Source: JBDFMH01 sp047238125 (GTDB taxonomy: Bacteria > Pseudomonadota > Alphaproteobacteria > Sphingomonadales > Sphingomonadaceae). Taken from it: DNA of 64,000 nt. Where the stretch lies: assembly GCF_047238125.1 (NCBI RefSeq), contig NZ_JBDFMH010000001.1, forward strand, positions 1,612,001 to 1,676,000. The letters are read 5' to 3'. Below are positions 40,473 through 47,635 of the stretch, piece after piece. A program made the position numbers and the translations under genes. The notes under the pieces were generated by a model. That model searched no databases and was not told the DNA's origin. It worked only from the letters and a program-made list of their open reading frames with translations. Positions within the stretch are counted from its first letter, which is position 1, and each line of letters starts with the position of its first letter.

Positions 40473-40988
40473 ATGCGTATCAGAACCGAAGCTGCGGAGC
40501 GCCACACGCTCTCCGTGATCGTCGACAACGAGGCGGGCATCCTCGCCCGGATCGCGGGCATGTTCGCGGGTCGCGGCTACAATATCGAGAGCCTGACGGT
40601 GGCCGACGTCACCGAGGACGAGAAGATCAGCCGCATCACCATCGTGACCAGCGGCCCGCCCGCGGTGATCGATCAGGTGGTGGCGCAGCTCGATCGGCTG
40701 GTGCCGGTCCACAAGGTGACCGATCTCACCGAGCTCGGGCCCCATGTCGAACGCGAGCTGGCATTGGTGAAGGTGAAAGGCGTCGGCGATCACCGGATAG
40801 AGGCGCTGCGCCTAGCCGAGGTCTACCGCGCCCGCGTGGTCGATGCCACCACCACCAGCTTCGTATTCGAAGTGACCGGCGGCAGCGAAAAGATCGACAA
40901 ATTCACCGAACTGATGCGCGAGGTCGGCCTGATCGAGGTCGCGCGCACCGGCGTCGTCGCGATCTCGCGGGGGAACGAGCCGGCCTGA
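40473..40988 (+). CDS. ilvN: Acetolactate synthase small subunit
   Basis: The ACT domain begins HTLSVIVDNEAGILARIAGM, followed by GYNIESLTVADVTEDEKIS and a second domain (ELALVKVKGVGDHRIEALRL). The 171-residue length is normal. It makes the synthase sensitive to valine feedback. It is separated from ilvB and ilvC by palindromic repeats. Confidence 0.95.
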   Translation: MRIRTEAAERHTLSVIVDNEAGILARIAGMFAGRGYNIESLTVADVTEDEKISRITIVTSGPPAVIDQVVAQLDRLVPVHKVTDLTELGPHVERELALVKVKGVGDHRIEALRLAEVYRARVVDATTTSFVFEVTGGSEKIDKFTELMREVGLIEVARTGVVAISRGNEPA

Positions 40989-41007
40989 CCAGCGGATATT
41001 TTCAGCC

Positions 41008-41087
41008 GTCACCCCGGCGAACGCTGGGGTCCAGAGCCACAAGCGCCGCCGTCCGCGGCCCTGGATCCCGGCTTCCGCCGGGATGAC
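41008..41087. repeat. Palindromic intergenic element between ilvN and ilvC
   Basis: A second copy of the GTCAYCCCGGCG-type inverted element. The first arm is 41008-41030 and the second 41065-41087, with more mismatches than the first copy. It ends 22 bases before the ilvC ATG. Confidence 0.7.
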
Positions 41088-41109
41088 GAGCGGCACGAAA
41101 GGGAAGAAC

Positions 41110-42129
41110 ATGCGCGTCTATTATGATTCCGATGCCGATATCGGCCTGATCAAGGGCAAGAAGGTCGCGATCGTCGGCTATGGAAGTCAGGGCCATGCCC
41201 ATGCCCAGAATCTGCGCGACAGCGGCGTCTCCGAAGTGGCGGTCGCGCTCCGCCCCGGCTCGGCGACCGCGCAAAAGGCCGAGGGCGCCGGCTTCAAGGT
41301 GCTGAGCGGAGCCGAGGCCGCCAAGTGGGCCGACATCATCATGGTGCTGGCGCCCGACGAGTTGCAGGCCGCGATCTACAAGGACGATCTGCATGACAAT
41401 ATGAAGCCCGGTGCGGCGCTCGCCTTCGCGCATGGCCTGAACGTGCATTTCGGGCTGATCGAGCCGCGCGCCGATATCGACGTGTTCATGATCGCGCCCA
41501 AGGGCCCGGGTCACACCGTGCGGTCCGAATATCAGCGCGGCGGCGGCGTGCCCTGCCTGATCGCGATCCATCAGGATGCCAGCGGTAACGCGCATGATGT
41601 TGCGCTGTCCTATGCATCCGCTGTCGGCGGCGGCCGTTCGGGCGTGATCGAGACGACCTTCAAGGAGGAATGCGAGACCGATCTGTTCGGCGAGCAGGCG
41701 GTGCTGTGCGGCGGCCTCACCCACCTGATCCAGGCCGGGTTCGAGACGCTGACCGAGGCGGGCTACGCCCCAGAGATGGCCTATTTCGAGTGCCTCCACG
41801 AAGTGAAACTGATCGTCGACCTGATGTATGAGGGCGGCATCGCCAACATGCGCTATTCGATCTCGAATACCGCCGAATATGGCGACATCACGACTGGCCC
41901 CCGCATCATCACCGACGAGACCAAGGCCGAGATGAAGCGCGTGCTGGCCGATATCCAGCAGGGTCGCTTCGTGTCGAAGTTCGTGCTCGACAACCGCGCC
42001 GGCCAGCCGGAACTTAAGGCCAGCCGCAAGCTCGCCGCGGAGCATCCGATCGAAAAGGTCGGCGCCGAACTGCGCGCGATGATGCCGTGGATCGCCAAGA
42101 ACCAGCTGGTCGACAAGGCGAAGAACTGA
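41110..42129 (+). CDS. ilvC: Ketol-acid reductoisomerase, class I
   Basis: The NAD(P)-binding GYGSQGHAHAQNLRDSG, the KGPGHTVRSEYQRGGGVP motif and the C-terminal knotted domain (EMAYFECLHEVKLIVDLMYE) are complete. 339 residues is the class I length. The enzyme converts acetolactate to dihydroxy-isovalerate. GGGAAG precedes the ATG at 41110. Confidence 0.97.
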   Translation: MRVYYDSDADIGLIKGKKVAIVGYGSQGHAHAQNLRDSGVSEVAVALRPGSATAQKAEGAGFKVLSGAEAAKWADIIMVLAPDELQAAIYKDDLHDNMKPGAALAFAHGLNVHFGLIEPRADIDVFMIAPKGPGHTVRSEYQRGGGVPCLIAIHQDASGNAHDVALSYASAVGGGRSGVIETTFKEECETDLFGEQAVLCGGLTHLIQAGFETLTEAGYAPEMAYFECLHEVKLIVDLMYEGGIANMRYSISNTAEYGDITTGPRIITDETKAEMKRVLADIQQGRFVSKFVLDNRAGQPELKASRKLAAEHPIEKVGAELRAMMPWIAKNQLVDKAKN

Positions 42130-42153
42130 TCATCGGCGCGTTCCCGCGCAGAT

Positions 42154-42297
42154 GATCACCCCGGCGAAGGCCGGGGTCCAGCGTCTAAATCGCCGCCGCA
42201 GCGGGGGAGGTCCGTCGCCCCTGCGTAGGCAGGGGCCCATGGCTGGCCGATGTGCCACGCGAGATAGCCATGGGCTCCTGCCTGCGCAGGGGCGACG
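42154..42297. repeat. Composite palindromic elements downstream of ilvC
   Basis: A third GTCAYCCCGG-like short hairpin (42154-42178) is followed by a longer inverted pair, CGTCGCCCCTGCGTAGGC-type (42213-42244) and GCCTGCGCAGGGGCGACG-type (42266-42297). These match repeats found scattered in sphingomonad genomes and probably terminate or stabilise the ilvC transcript. The rest of the 255-base gap holds the start region of the YceI gene. Confidence 0.7.
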
Positions 42298-42384
42298 ATT
42301 TCCAAAACCCGACCCTTCCGTTAACCCTCTTTCCGCCGACGCGGCGGCGCTCTAGCGTCGCGCTCCTCAACAGGAGTCGTCCCC

Positions 42385-43017
42385 ATGCGCAAAGCCCCGT
42401 TCGTCGCCTTCGCCATCGTCGCCGGCACCGCCGCCATCGCCCAGCAGGCGATGCAGGCCCCCGGTACGCCAGATCCGTCGCGCATCACCGGCGGCACCTA
42501 CACCGCCGATGCCGGTCACACGCTGGTCGGCTGGCGCGTCAACCATCTCGGCTTCAACGATTATTTCGGCATCTTCGGCGATGTCGCCGGCACGCTGGTG
42601 CTGGATCCGAAGAAACCCGCCGCGGCGAAGGTCGATGTCACTATCCCCGTGGCAAAGGTCACCACTGCCAATGCCGGGCTGACCAGCCATCTGCTGCGCG
42701 CGGGCAAGGATGGCGGCAAGCCCGATTTCTTCGGCCCCTCGCCGGCCGACGCGCGCTTCGTGTCGACTTCCGTGGCAGTCAGCGGCACCACCGCGAAGAT
42801 CAGCGGCAATCTCACGCTGAATGGCGTCACCAAGCCGGTCGTGCTCGATGCCAAGTTCACCGGCGCGGGCCCCAGCCCGATGGGCGGCGCGGAAACGGTC
42901 GGTTTCGAGGCGACGACGACAATCAAGCGCGGCGAATTCGGGATCGGCTACGGCATCCCGATGGTGTCGGACGAGGTCGAACTCGACATCACCGCCGCGT
43001 TCGAAAAAAAGGGCTGA
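42385..43017 (+). CDS. YceI-family secreted lipid-binding protein, 210 aa
   Basis: A signal peptide (MRKAPFVAFAIVAGTAAIAQ) precedes a YceI beta-barrel: TYTADAGHTLVGWRVNHLGF, DVTIPVAKVTT, NLTLNGVTKPVVLDAKF and IGYGIPMVSDEVELDI. The family binds amphiphilic or isoprenoid lipids in the periplasm. AGGAG precedes the ATG. It is convergent with the BLUF gene, 18 bases away. Confidence 0.9.
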   Translation: MRKAPFVAFAIVAGTAAIAQQAMQAPGTPDPSRITGGTYTADAGHTLVGWRVNHLGFNDYFGIFGDVAGTLVLDPKKPAAAKVDVTIPVAKVTTANAGLTSHLLRAGKDGGKPDFFGPSPADARFVSTSVAVSGTTAKISGNLTLNGVTKPVVLDAKFTGAGPSPMGGAETVGFEATTTIKRGEFGIGYGIPMVSDEVELDITAAFEKKG

Positions 43018-43035
43018 TCGCAGTCGGCCGAGCGC

Positions 43036-43440
43036 TCAGGCGGTCTTGAGCTTCGCAAAGCCGCGGAACAGCTCGCGCGTGTTCAGGTCCGGCACCGTGT
43101 CGGTCAGCCGGTGGATCGCCTCGGCAAGGCTGCCCTGCTGCTGCGGGGCCGCCACCTGCTGGCACGCCATCGCCCATTCGCCGAATTCACGCGCGTCGAT
43201 CTGGCGCTCCGAAAGCCGTACGATCGCGCGGTGGCGCGGATCGGCCGCGATCCGATCGAACGTGATCCGCACGGCATCCGGCTCGCCTTCCAGCGCCTGC
43301 AGGAAGCGGCGCCCGTCGAACAGCAGCAGCCCGGTCACACCGGCGGCGGCGTTGCGGCGGCGCGATGCCGCCAGGATTGGTTCGACGATTGTGTCGCCGA
43401 GCCCCCGCGTGATCGTACTGATATAGGTCAATTGCAGCAT
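43036..43440 (-). CDS. BLUF-domain blue-light sensor, 134 aa
   Basis: All key flavin-site residues are in place: Tyr6 (LTYIS), Asn30 (RRRNAAAGVTG), Gln48 (FLQALEG), plus Trp89 and Met91 (EWAMAC). It is a stand-alone BLUF protein with a short C-terminal extension that likely signals to a partner. The ATG at 43440 is chosen because it begins the domain; the frame is open further upstream. No output domain or obvious partner gene is adjacent. Confidence 0.9.
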   Translation of the reverse strand: MLQLTYISTITRGLGDTIVEPILAASRRRNAAAGVTGLLLFDGRRFLQALEGEPDAVRITFDRIAADPRHRAIVRLSERQIDAREFGEWAMACQQVAAPQQQGSLAEAIHRLTDTVPDLNTRELFRGFAKLKTA

Positions 43441-43518
43441 GGCAGGCCTCGATCGCTTTCGATTCCGGCCTAGGCTCAATATCTTACCCGCCCGTAAAGC
43501 GCCCGACGCGAAAAGGCG

Positions 43519-43547
43519 TTGCACTTCGTAAACCATTGCGGGATAGG
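43519..43547 (+). promoter_or_regulatory. Promoter for the leucine leader/leuA
   Basis: A -35-like TTGCAC (43519-43524) and a -10-like GATAGG (43542-43547) are separated by 17 bases. A start site about 7-9 bases past the -10 would fall at or within a base or two of the leader-peptide ATG (43556), making a leaderless mRNA. Confidence 0.55.
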
Positions 43548-43555
43548 CTCGGGCC

Positions 43556-43603
43556 ATGACGTCGCATCGCGGCCTGCTCCTGCTTCGACTTACCCGCCCT
43601 TAG
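43556..43603 (+). CDS. Leucine leader peptide, 15 aa
   Basis: MTSHRGLLLLRLTRP has four consecutive leucine codons (CTG CTC CTG CTT) and a fifth two codons later. The short frame lies 99 bases before leuA, ends inside a hairpin and is followed by competing RNA pairings. This is the pattern of a leucine-sensing attenuation leader. No ribosome-binding site precedes it, in keeping with a leaderless message. Confidence 0.75.
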   Translation: MTSHRGLLLLRLTRP

Positions 43604-43664
43604 GCGGGATCGGACCTGCGCGCCCTCTGCGGCCGCGCACCTCGCCTAAGGGCCAAGCCCCCTT
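43593..43664 (+). promoter_or_regulatory. Attenuator-like alternative hairpins upstream of leuA
   Basis: CCCGCC/GGCGGG (43593-43608) forms a hairpin with a four-base loop. The same segment, GCCCTTAGGCG (43596-43606), is also fully complementary to CGCCTAAGGGC (43643-43653), and the distal piece can pair further on (AAGGG 43648-43652 with CCCTT 43660-43664). Such mutually exclusive pairings are expected of an attenuator. A U tract is missing, so the exact mode is uncertain. Confidence 0.6.
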
Positions 43665-43702
43665 CCCCGCCACCCACGGTGGCGCGTCTGCGAGTTGAAC
43701 CC

Positions 43703-45364
43703 ATGTTGCGCGATCCTTCCGTCAAGTACCGCCCCTTCCCCCAGATCGACATTCCCGATCGCACCTGGCCTTCGAAGATCATTGATCGCGCGCCACGCTG
43801 GCTGTCGACCGACATGCGCGATGGCAACCAGGCGCTGATCGATCCGATGGATGCGGAGAAAAAGCAGCGCTTCTTCGATCTGCTGGTGAAGGTCGGCGTC
43901 AAGGAGATCGAGGTCGGCTTCCCCTCCGCCGGCGCCACTGAGTTTGATTTCATCTCGGGCCTGGTCCGCTCCGGCGCGATCCCAGACGATGTCACCGTGC
44001 AGGTGCTTACCCAGTCCCGCCGCGAACTGATCGAAAAGAGCTTCGAAAGTCTAGAAGGCGCGCGCACCGCGATCGTCCACCTCTACAACGCGATCTCGCC
44101 CGCCTGGCGCCGGATCGTCTTCCAGATGGAAAAGTCGGAGATCCGCCAGATCGCGATCGACGGGGCCAAGCTGCTCCGCGACGAGGCAGCCAAGCGCCCC
44201 GAAACCGACTGGCGCTTCGAATACAGCCCCGAGACCTTTTCCACCGCCGAGACCGATTTCGCCGTCGAGGTGTGCGCATCGGTGATGGATGTGCTGCGGC
44301 CCACGCCCGAAAAGCCGATCATCTTCAACCTGCCCGCCACCGTCGAATGCGCCACACCCAATGTCTATGCGGATCAGATCGAATTCTTCTGCCGCAACAT
44401 TCCGAACCGCGATGCGGTGATCGTCAGCCTCCACACCCACAATGATCGCGGCACCGGCGTCGCCGCCACCGAACTCGGCCTGCTGGCCGGGGCGGACCGG
44501 GTCGAAGGCTGCCTGTTCGGCAATGGCGAGCGCACCGGCAATGTCGATCTCGTGACGGTCGCCCTCAACATGTACACGCAGGGCGTCGATCCGGGGCTCG
44601 ACTTCTCGGATATCGATGCGGTCATCAAGACGGTCGAATATTGCAACGCGCTGCCCGTCCACCCGCGTCATCCCTATGCAGGCGATCTGGTGTTCACCGC
44701 CTTTTCCGGATCGCACCAGGATGCCATCAAGAAGGGGTTCGCCGCGCAGGCCGCGCGCAATGATCAGCTGTGGGACGTGCCCTATCTGCCGATCGATCCA
44801 GCCGATCTCGGCCGCAGCTACGAAGCCGTCATCCGCGTCAATTCGCAATCGGGTAAGGGCGGCGTCGCCTGGGTGCTCGAGCAGGACAAGGGGCTGAAAC
44901 TGCCCAAGCGGATGCAGGCTAGTTTCTCGACCGTGGTGCAGGCGCTGGCCGACGAGACCAGCCGCGAGCTCAACGCGGCCGATATCTGGCAGGCGTTCCA
45001 GCGCCATTACCGGCTTGGCGGCGGCGCGATCGAGCTGGTCGACTATCAGGAAAGCGGCTTGGCCACCGATCGCATCTTCGTGGGCCGCATCCGCCAGGAT
45101 GGTGTCGATCGCTCGATCAGTGGGCGCGGCAACGGCCTGATCTCGAGCGTGATCGGCGCGCTGGCGGACGAATGCGGCATCGCGATCGACGTGGTCGACT
45201 ATAACGAGCACGCGATCGGCCACGGCACGGATGCCCAGGCCGCCGCCTATGTCGAGGCGAAGACCGCCGATGGCCGCACCGTGTTCGGGGTCGGCATCGA
45301 TCACGACGTGGCCACGGCCTCGGTCCGCGCGGTGCTGAGCGCGGCCAACTCGACGCTGGGATGA
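43703..45364 (+). CDS. leuA: 2-isopropylmalate synthase
   Basis: The TIM-barrel has LSTDMRDGNQALIDPMD and the metal-binding HTHNDRGTGVA, with GERTGNVDLVTVALNMYTQG. The C-terminal LeuA dimer/regulatory domain follows (QESGLATDRIFVGRIRQDG, GHGTDAQAAAYVEAKT). The 553-residue protein starts at MLRDPSVKYRPF. It commits carbon to leucine and is feedback-inhibited by leucine in the family. A leader peptide lies upstream. Confidence 0.96.
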   Translation: MLRDPSVKYRPFPQIDIPDRTWPSKIIDRAPRWLSTDMRDGNQALIDPMDAEKKQRFFDLLVKVGVKEIEVGFPSAGATEFDFISGLVRSGAIPDDVTVQVLTQSRRELIEKSFESLEGARTAIVHLYNAISPAWRRIVFQMEKSEIRQIAIDGAKLLRDEAAKRPETDWRFEYSPETFSTAETDFAVEVCASVMDVLRPTPEKPIIFNLPATVECATPNVYADQIEFFCRNIPNRDAVIVSLHTHNDRGTGVAATELGLLAGADRVEGCLFGNGERTGNVDLVTVALNMYTQGVDPGLDFSDIDAVIKTVEYCNALPVHPRHPYAGDLVFTAFSGSHQDAIKKGFAAQAARNDQLWDVPYLPIDPADLGRSYEAVIRVNSQSGKGGVAWVLEQDKGLKLPKRMQASFSTVVQALADETSRELNAADIWQAFQRHYRLGGGAIELVDYQESGLATDRIFVGRIRQDGVDRSISGRGNGLISSVIGALADECGIAIDVVDYNEHAIGHGTDAQAAAYVEAKTADGRTVFGVGIDHDVATASVRAVLSAANSTLG

Positions 45365-45374
45365 TCGCCGAGCT

Positions 45375-45581
45375 CTAATCCTCCCAGGCGAACAGCGCGT
45401 CGATTGGAAGGGCGAAGACGCGCGCCAGCCTGAATGCGGATTCCAGCGACGGGGAATAGCGCCGCTGCTCGATGGCCGCGATCGTCTGGCGGGTCATGCC
45501 GATCTCGGCCCCGAGATCCGCCTGCGTCATCCCGCGCGCCTCGCGTTCTTCGCGCACGCGGTTGCGGATCGGCAACGTCAC
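45375..45581 (-). CDS. Small XRE-family regulator (YozG-like), 68 aa
   Basis: A single helix-turn-helix: REARGMTQADLGAEIGMTRQ and AIEQRRYSPSLESAFRLARV. The GTG at 45581 overlaps the membrane protein stop (GTGA). This pairing with a small membrane protein is common and probably autoregulatory; a conserved palindrome lies in the promoter region of the operon. Confidence 0.85.
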   Translation of the reverse strand: MTLPIRNRVREEREARGMTQADLGAEIGMTRQTIAAIEQRRYSPSLESAFRLARVFALPIDALFAWED

Positions 45582-45982
45582 AGCGTGCGGTGGTGCAGCG
45601 CGAGGAACATCGCCTGTCGCCCGCATTCGGCGATCACGATCGCCAGCAGGATCGCGTTGGCCATCCGCGATGCCCCCGCTCCCACATGCACCAGCGCCGC
45701 GGCCGCCAGCGCCGCTACGATCAGCAGATAATAGCCGACCGCCGTCGCGCGCCGGTCGATCGCGCGTTCGCGCTCATCCATCGGGGCATGGCAGTCGGGC
45801 GAAGTTGCCGCCAGCAGGATATGGCCGATCACCAGCACCACCACGAGGGCGATCACGGTGCCGAGCAGCAGCGGCACTGCCTGCTCACGGGCCACGCCAT
45901 TCGCGACCCGAGCGAAATACCAGGCATAGACCGCGATCATGCTGATCAGCGTGACCAGCGCACTCTTGTAGCGAAACGACAT
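45578..45982 (-). CDS. Four-helix membrane protein paired with XRE regulator, 134 aa
   Basis: Hydrophobic helices at about residues 8-24, 38-58, 82-100 and 107-122. The DERERAIDRRATAVGYY segment between helices 2 and 3 is typical of small XRE-linked membrane proteins. GGAGGGGGC precedes the ATG. The 121-base gap upstream holds two palindromes and the divergent deaminase start. Confidence 0.75.
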   Translation of the reverse strand: MSFRYKSALVTLISMIAVYAWYFARVANGVAREQAVPLLLGTVIALVVVLVIGHILLAATSPDCHAPMDERERAIDRRATAVGYYLLIVAALAAAALVHVGAGASRMANAILLAIVIAECGRQAMFLALHHRTL

Positions 45983-45992
45983 CGCCCCCTCC

Positions 45993-46056
45993 GATGTTAA
46001 GAATCTATAACATCGCGCTACCCTCGGGCAGCCGTGATGTCAAACATCTTTGACAT
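45993..46056. promoter_or_regulatory. Two palindromes between the XRE operon and adenine deaminase
   Basis: GATGTTA-N8-TAACATC (45993-46014) and ATGTCAAA-N4-TTTGACAT (46037-46056). The second overlaps a minus-strand -35-like TTGACA and has the TGTCAA/TTGACA form often bound by small XRE regulators. They probably control the membrane protein/XRE operon and perhaps the divergent deaminase gene. Confidence 0.6.
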
Positions 46057-46103
46057 GACGGCCAGGGCTGGACGCATCCCGCCCACGCGCTACGATCCCG
46101 CGC

Positions 46104-47120
46104 ATGACCCTTGCCGATTTCATCGCAGGCCTGCCCAAGGCCGAGCTGCACCTTCATATCGAGGGCAGCCTCGAGCCTGAGCTGATGTTCGCGCTGGCCA
46201 AGCGCAACAAGGTGGCGATCCCCTATCGGTCCGTGGCCGAGGTCCGCGCGGCCTATGCCTTCTCCAACCTGCAGGATTTCCTCGACATCTATTATGCGGG
46301 GGCAGACGTGCTGCGGACGCAGGAGGATTTCCACGATCTGGCCTGCGCCTATTTCGATCGTGCTGCCGCCGATGGCGTGCGCCATGCCGAGATCTTCTTT
46401 GATCCGCAGACCCACACCGATCGCGGCGTGCCGTTTGCGGCCGTGATCGAAGGGCTGCTCGCCGCGATGGCAGACGCCGAGAGCCGCCACGGCCTGACCT
46501 CGCGGCTGATCCTCTGCTTCCTGCGCCATCTCGACGAAGACGCCGCATTTGCCACGCTGAAGGCGGCCGAGCCCTGGCTGCACCGCATCGCCGGGGTCGG
46601 GCTGGATTCATCGGAGGTCGGACACCCGCCGTCCAAGTTCGCGCGTGTGTTCGATGCGGCCGGCGCGCTCGGCCTGAAGCGCGTTGCCCATGCCGGCGAG
46701 GAGGGTCCGCCGGCCTATGTCCACGAGGCGCTCGATCTGCTCGGGATCGACCGGCTCGATCATGGCAATCGCGCGCTGGAGGATCCCGCGCTCGTCGATC
46801 GGCTGCGCGCCGAAGGCATGACGCTCACCGTCTGCCCCTTGTCCAACCTCAAGCTCTGCGTTGTGGATAGCATCGCCAACCACCCGATCCCAAAAATGCT
46901 TGAACTGGGCCTGCGCGCGACGGTCAATTCGGACGATCCCGCCTATTTCGGCGGTTATGTAAACGATAATTTCCGCGCGCTGGCCGCGGACAGCAGCCTC
47001 ACTCGCGACGATTTCGCCACGCTTGCGCGCAACAGCTTCACCGGTTCGTTCCTGCCCGAAGACAAGATCGCGGACCATGTCGCTGCGGTCGACGCCTATC
47101 TGGCGGCGAACCCGGCATGA
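46104..47120 (+). CDS. Adenine deaminase (adenine aminohydrolase, Ade2/Aah1-like)
   Basis: Metal and catalytic motifs ELHLHIEGSLEPELMFAL, VAHAGEEGPP and VNSDDPAYFGGY are complete. The distinguishing segments EIFFDPQTHTDRGV and VGLDSSEVGHPPSKF are those of the adenine deaminase branch rather than adenosine deaminase (which has GDE-type text there). The product turns adenine into hypoxanthine. The stop overlaps the following phosphoribosyltransferase ATG, suggesting a salvage operon. Confidence 0.88.
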   Translation: MTLADFIAGLPKAELHLHIEGSLEPELMFALAKRNKVAIPYRSVAEVRAAYAFSNLQDFLDIYYAGADVLRTQEDFHDLACAYFDRAAADGVRHAEIFFDPQTHTDRGVPFAAVIEGLLAAMADAESRHGLTSRLILCFLRHLDEDAAFATLKAAEPWLHRIAGVGLDSSEVGHPPSKFARVFDAAGALGLKRVAHAGEEGPPAYVHEALDLLGIDRLDHGNRALEDPALVDRLRAEGMTLTVCPLSNLKLCVVDSIANHPIPKMLELGLRATVNSDDPAYFGGYVNDNFRALAADSSLTRDDFATLARNSFTGSFLPEDKIADHVAAVDAYLAANPA

Positions 47121-47635
47121 CGCCGACGCTCACCCCCGTCCCCTACGAACAGTTCCTCGCCGATGTCCGCGCGCTAGCCGTGATAATCCGCGATGGCGGC
47201 TGGCGGCCCGACTATATCGTCGGCATCGGCCGCGGCGGTCTCGTACCGGCCGCCTATCTCAGCCACGCGCTCGATCTGCCGCTTCTCTCGGTGGATTTTA
47301 GCGCGGGCGTGCCCTGTTTCGGCCAGGATCTGCTGGTCCGCATCGCGGAACGCAGCCATGGCGGTGAAAAGCTGCTGATCGTCGACGACATCAACGACAG
47401 CGGCCGCACGCTGGCCGCGCTTCGGGCCGCGGTCGATGCCGCCGGTGGCGATCCCGCCAACCTGCGCACCGCCGTCACCATCACCAATATCCGGTCAACC
47501 CAGCAGGTCGATTACGCCGCCCGCCAGATCGATCGCGATGTGGTGAAGGACTGGTTCGTGTTCCCGTGGGAAGCGATGAAGGACGATGGCGCACTGATTG
47601 CGGATGCCAATGCGGTGCCCGAACGGATCGCCTGA
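47117..47635 (+). CDS. Purine phosphoribosyltransferase (xanthine/hypoxanthine-type), 172 aa
   Basis: The PRPP-binding loop LLIVDDINDSGRTLAALR and the N-terminal PDYIVGIGRGGLVPAAYLSH define the family; WFVFPWEAMKDD is the C-terminal hood of Gpt-like enzymes. It is coupled to adenine deaminase (ATGA), which makes hypoxanthine, so IMP formation is the likely role, though xanthine or guanine are possible substrates. Confidence 0.85.
   Translation: MTPTLTPVPYEQFLADVRALAVIIRDGGWRPDYIVGIGRGGLVPAAYLSHALDLPLLSVDFSAGVPCFGQDLLVRIAERSHGGEKLLIVDDINDSGRTLAALRAAVDAAGGDPANLRTAVTITNIRSTQQVDYAARQIDRDVVKDWFVFPWEAMKDDGALIADANAVPERIA

Noticed and set aside
45375..45982. The XRE/membrane protein pair as a toxin-antitoxin system
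   Set aside because: The four-helix protein is larger than known small toxins and the arrangement matches common autoregulated XRE-membrane pairs.
46104..47120. Adenosine deaminase
   Set aside because: The FFDPQTHTDRG and GLDSSEVGHPP segments are those of the adenine deaminase branch.
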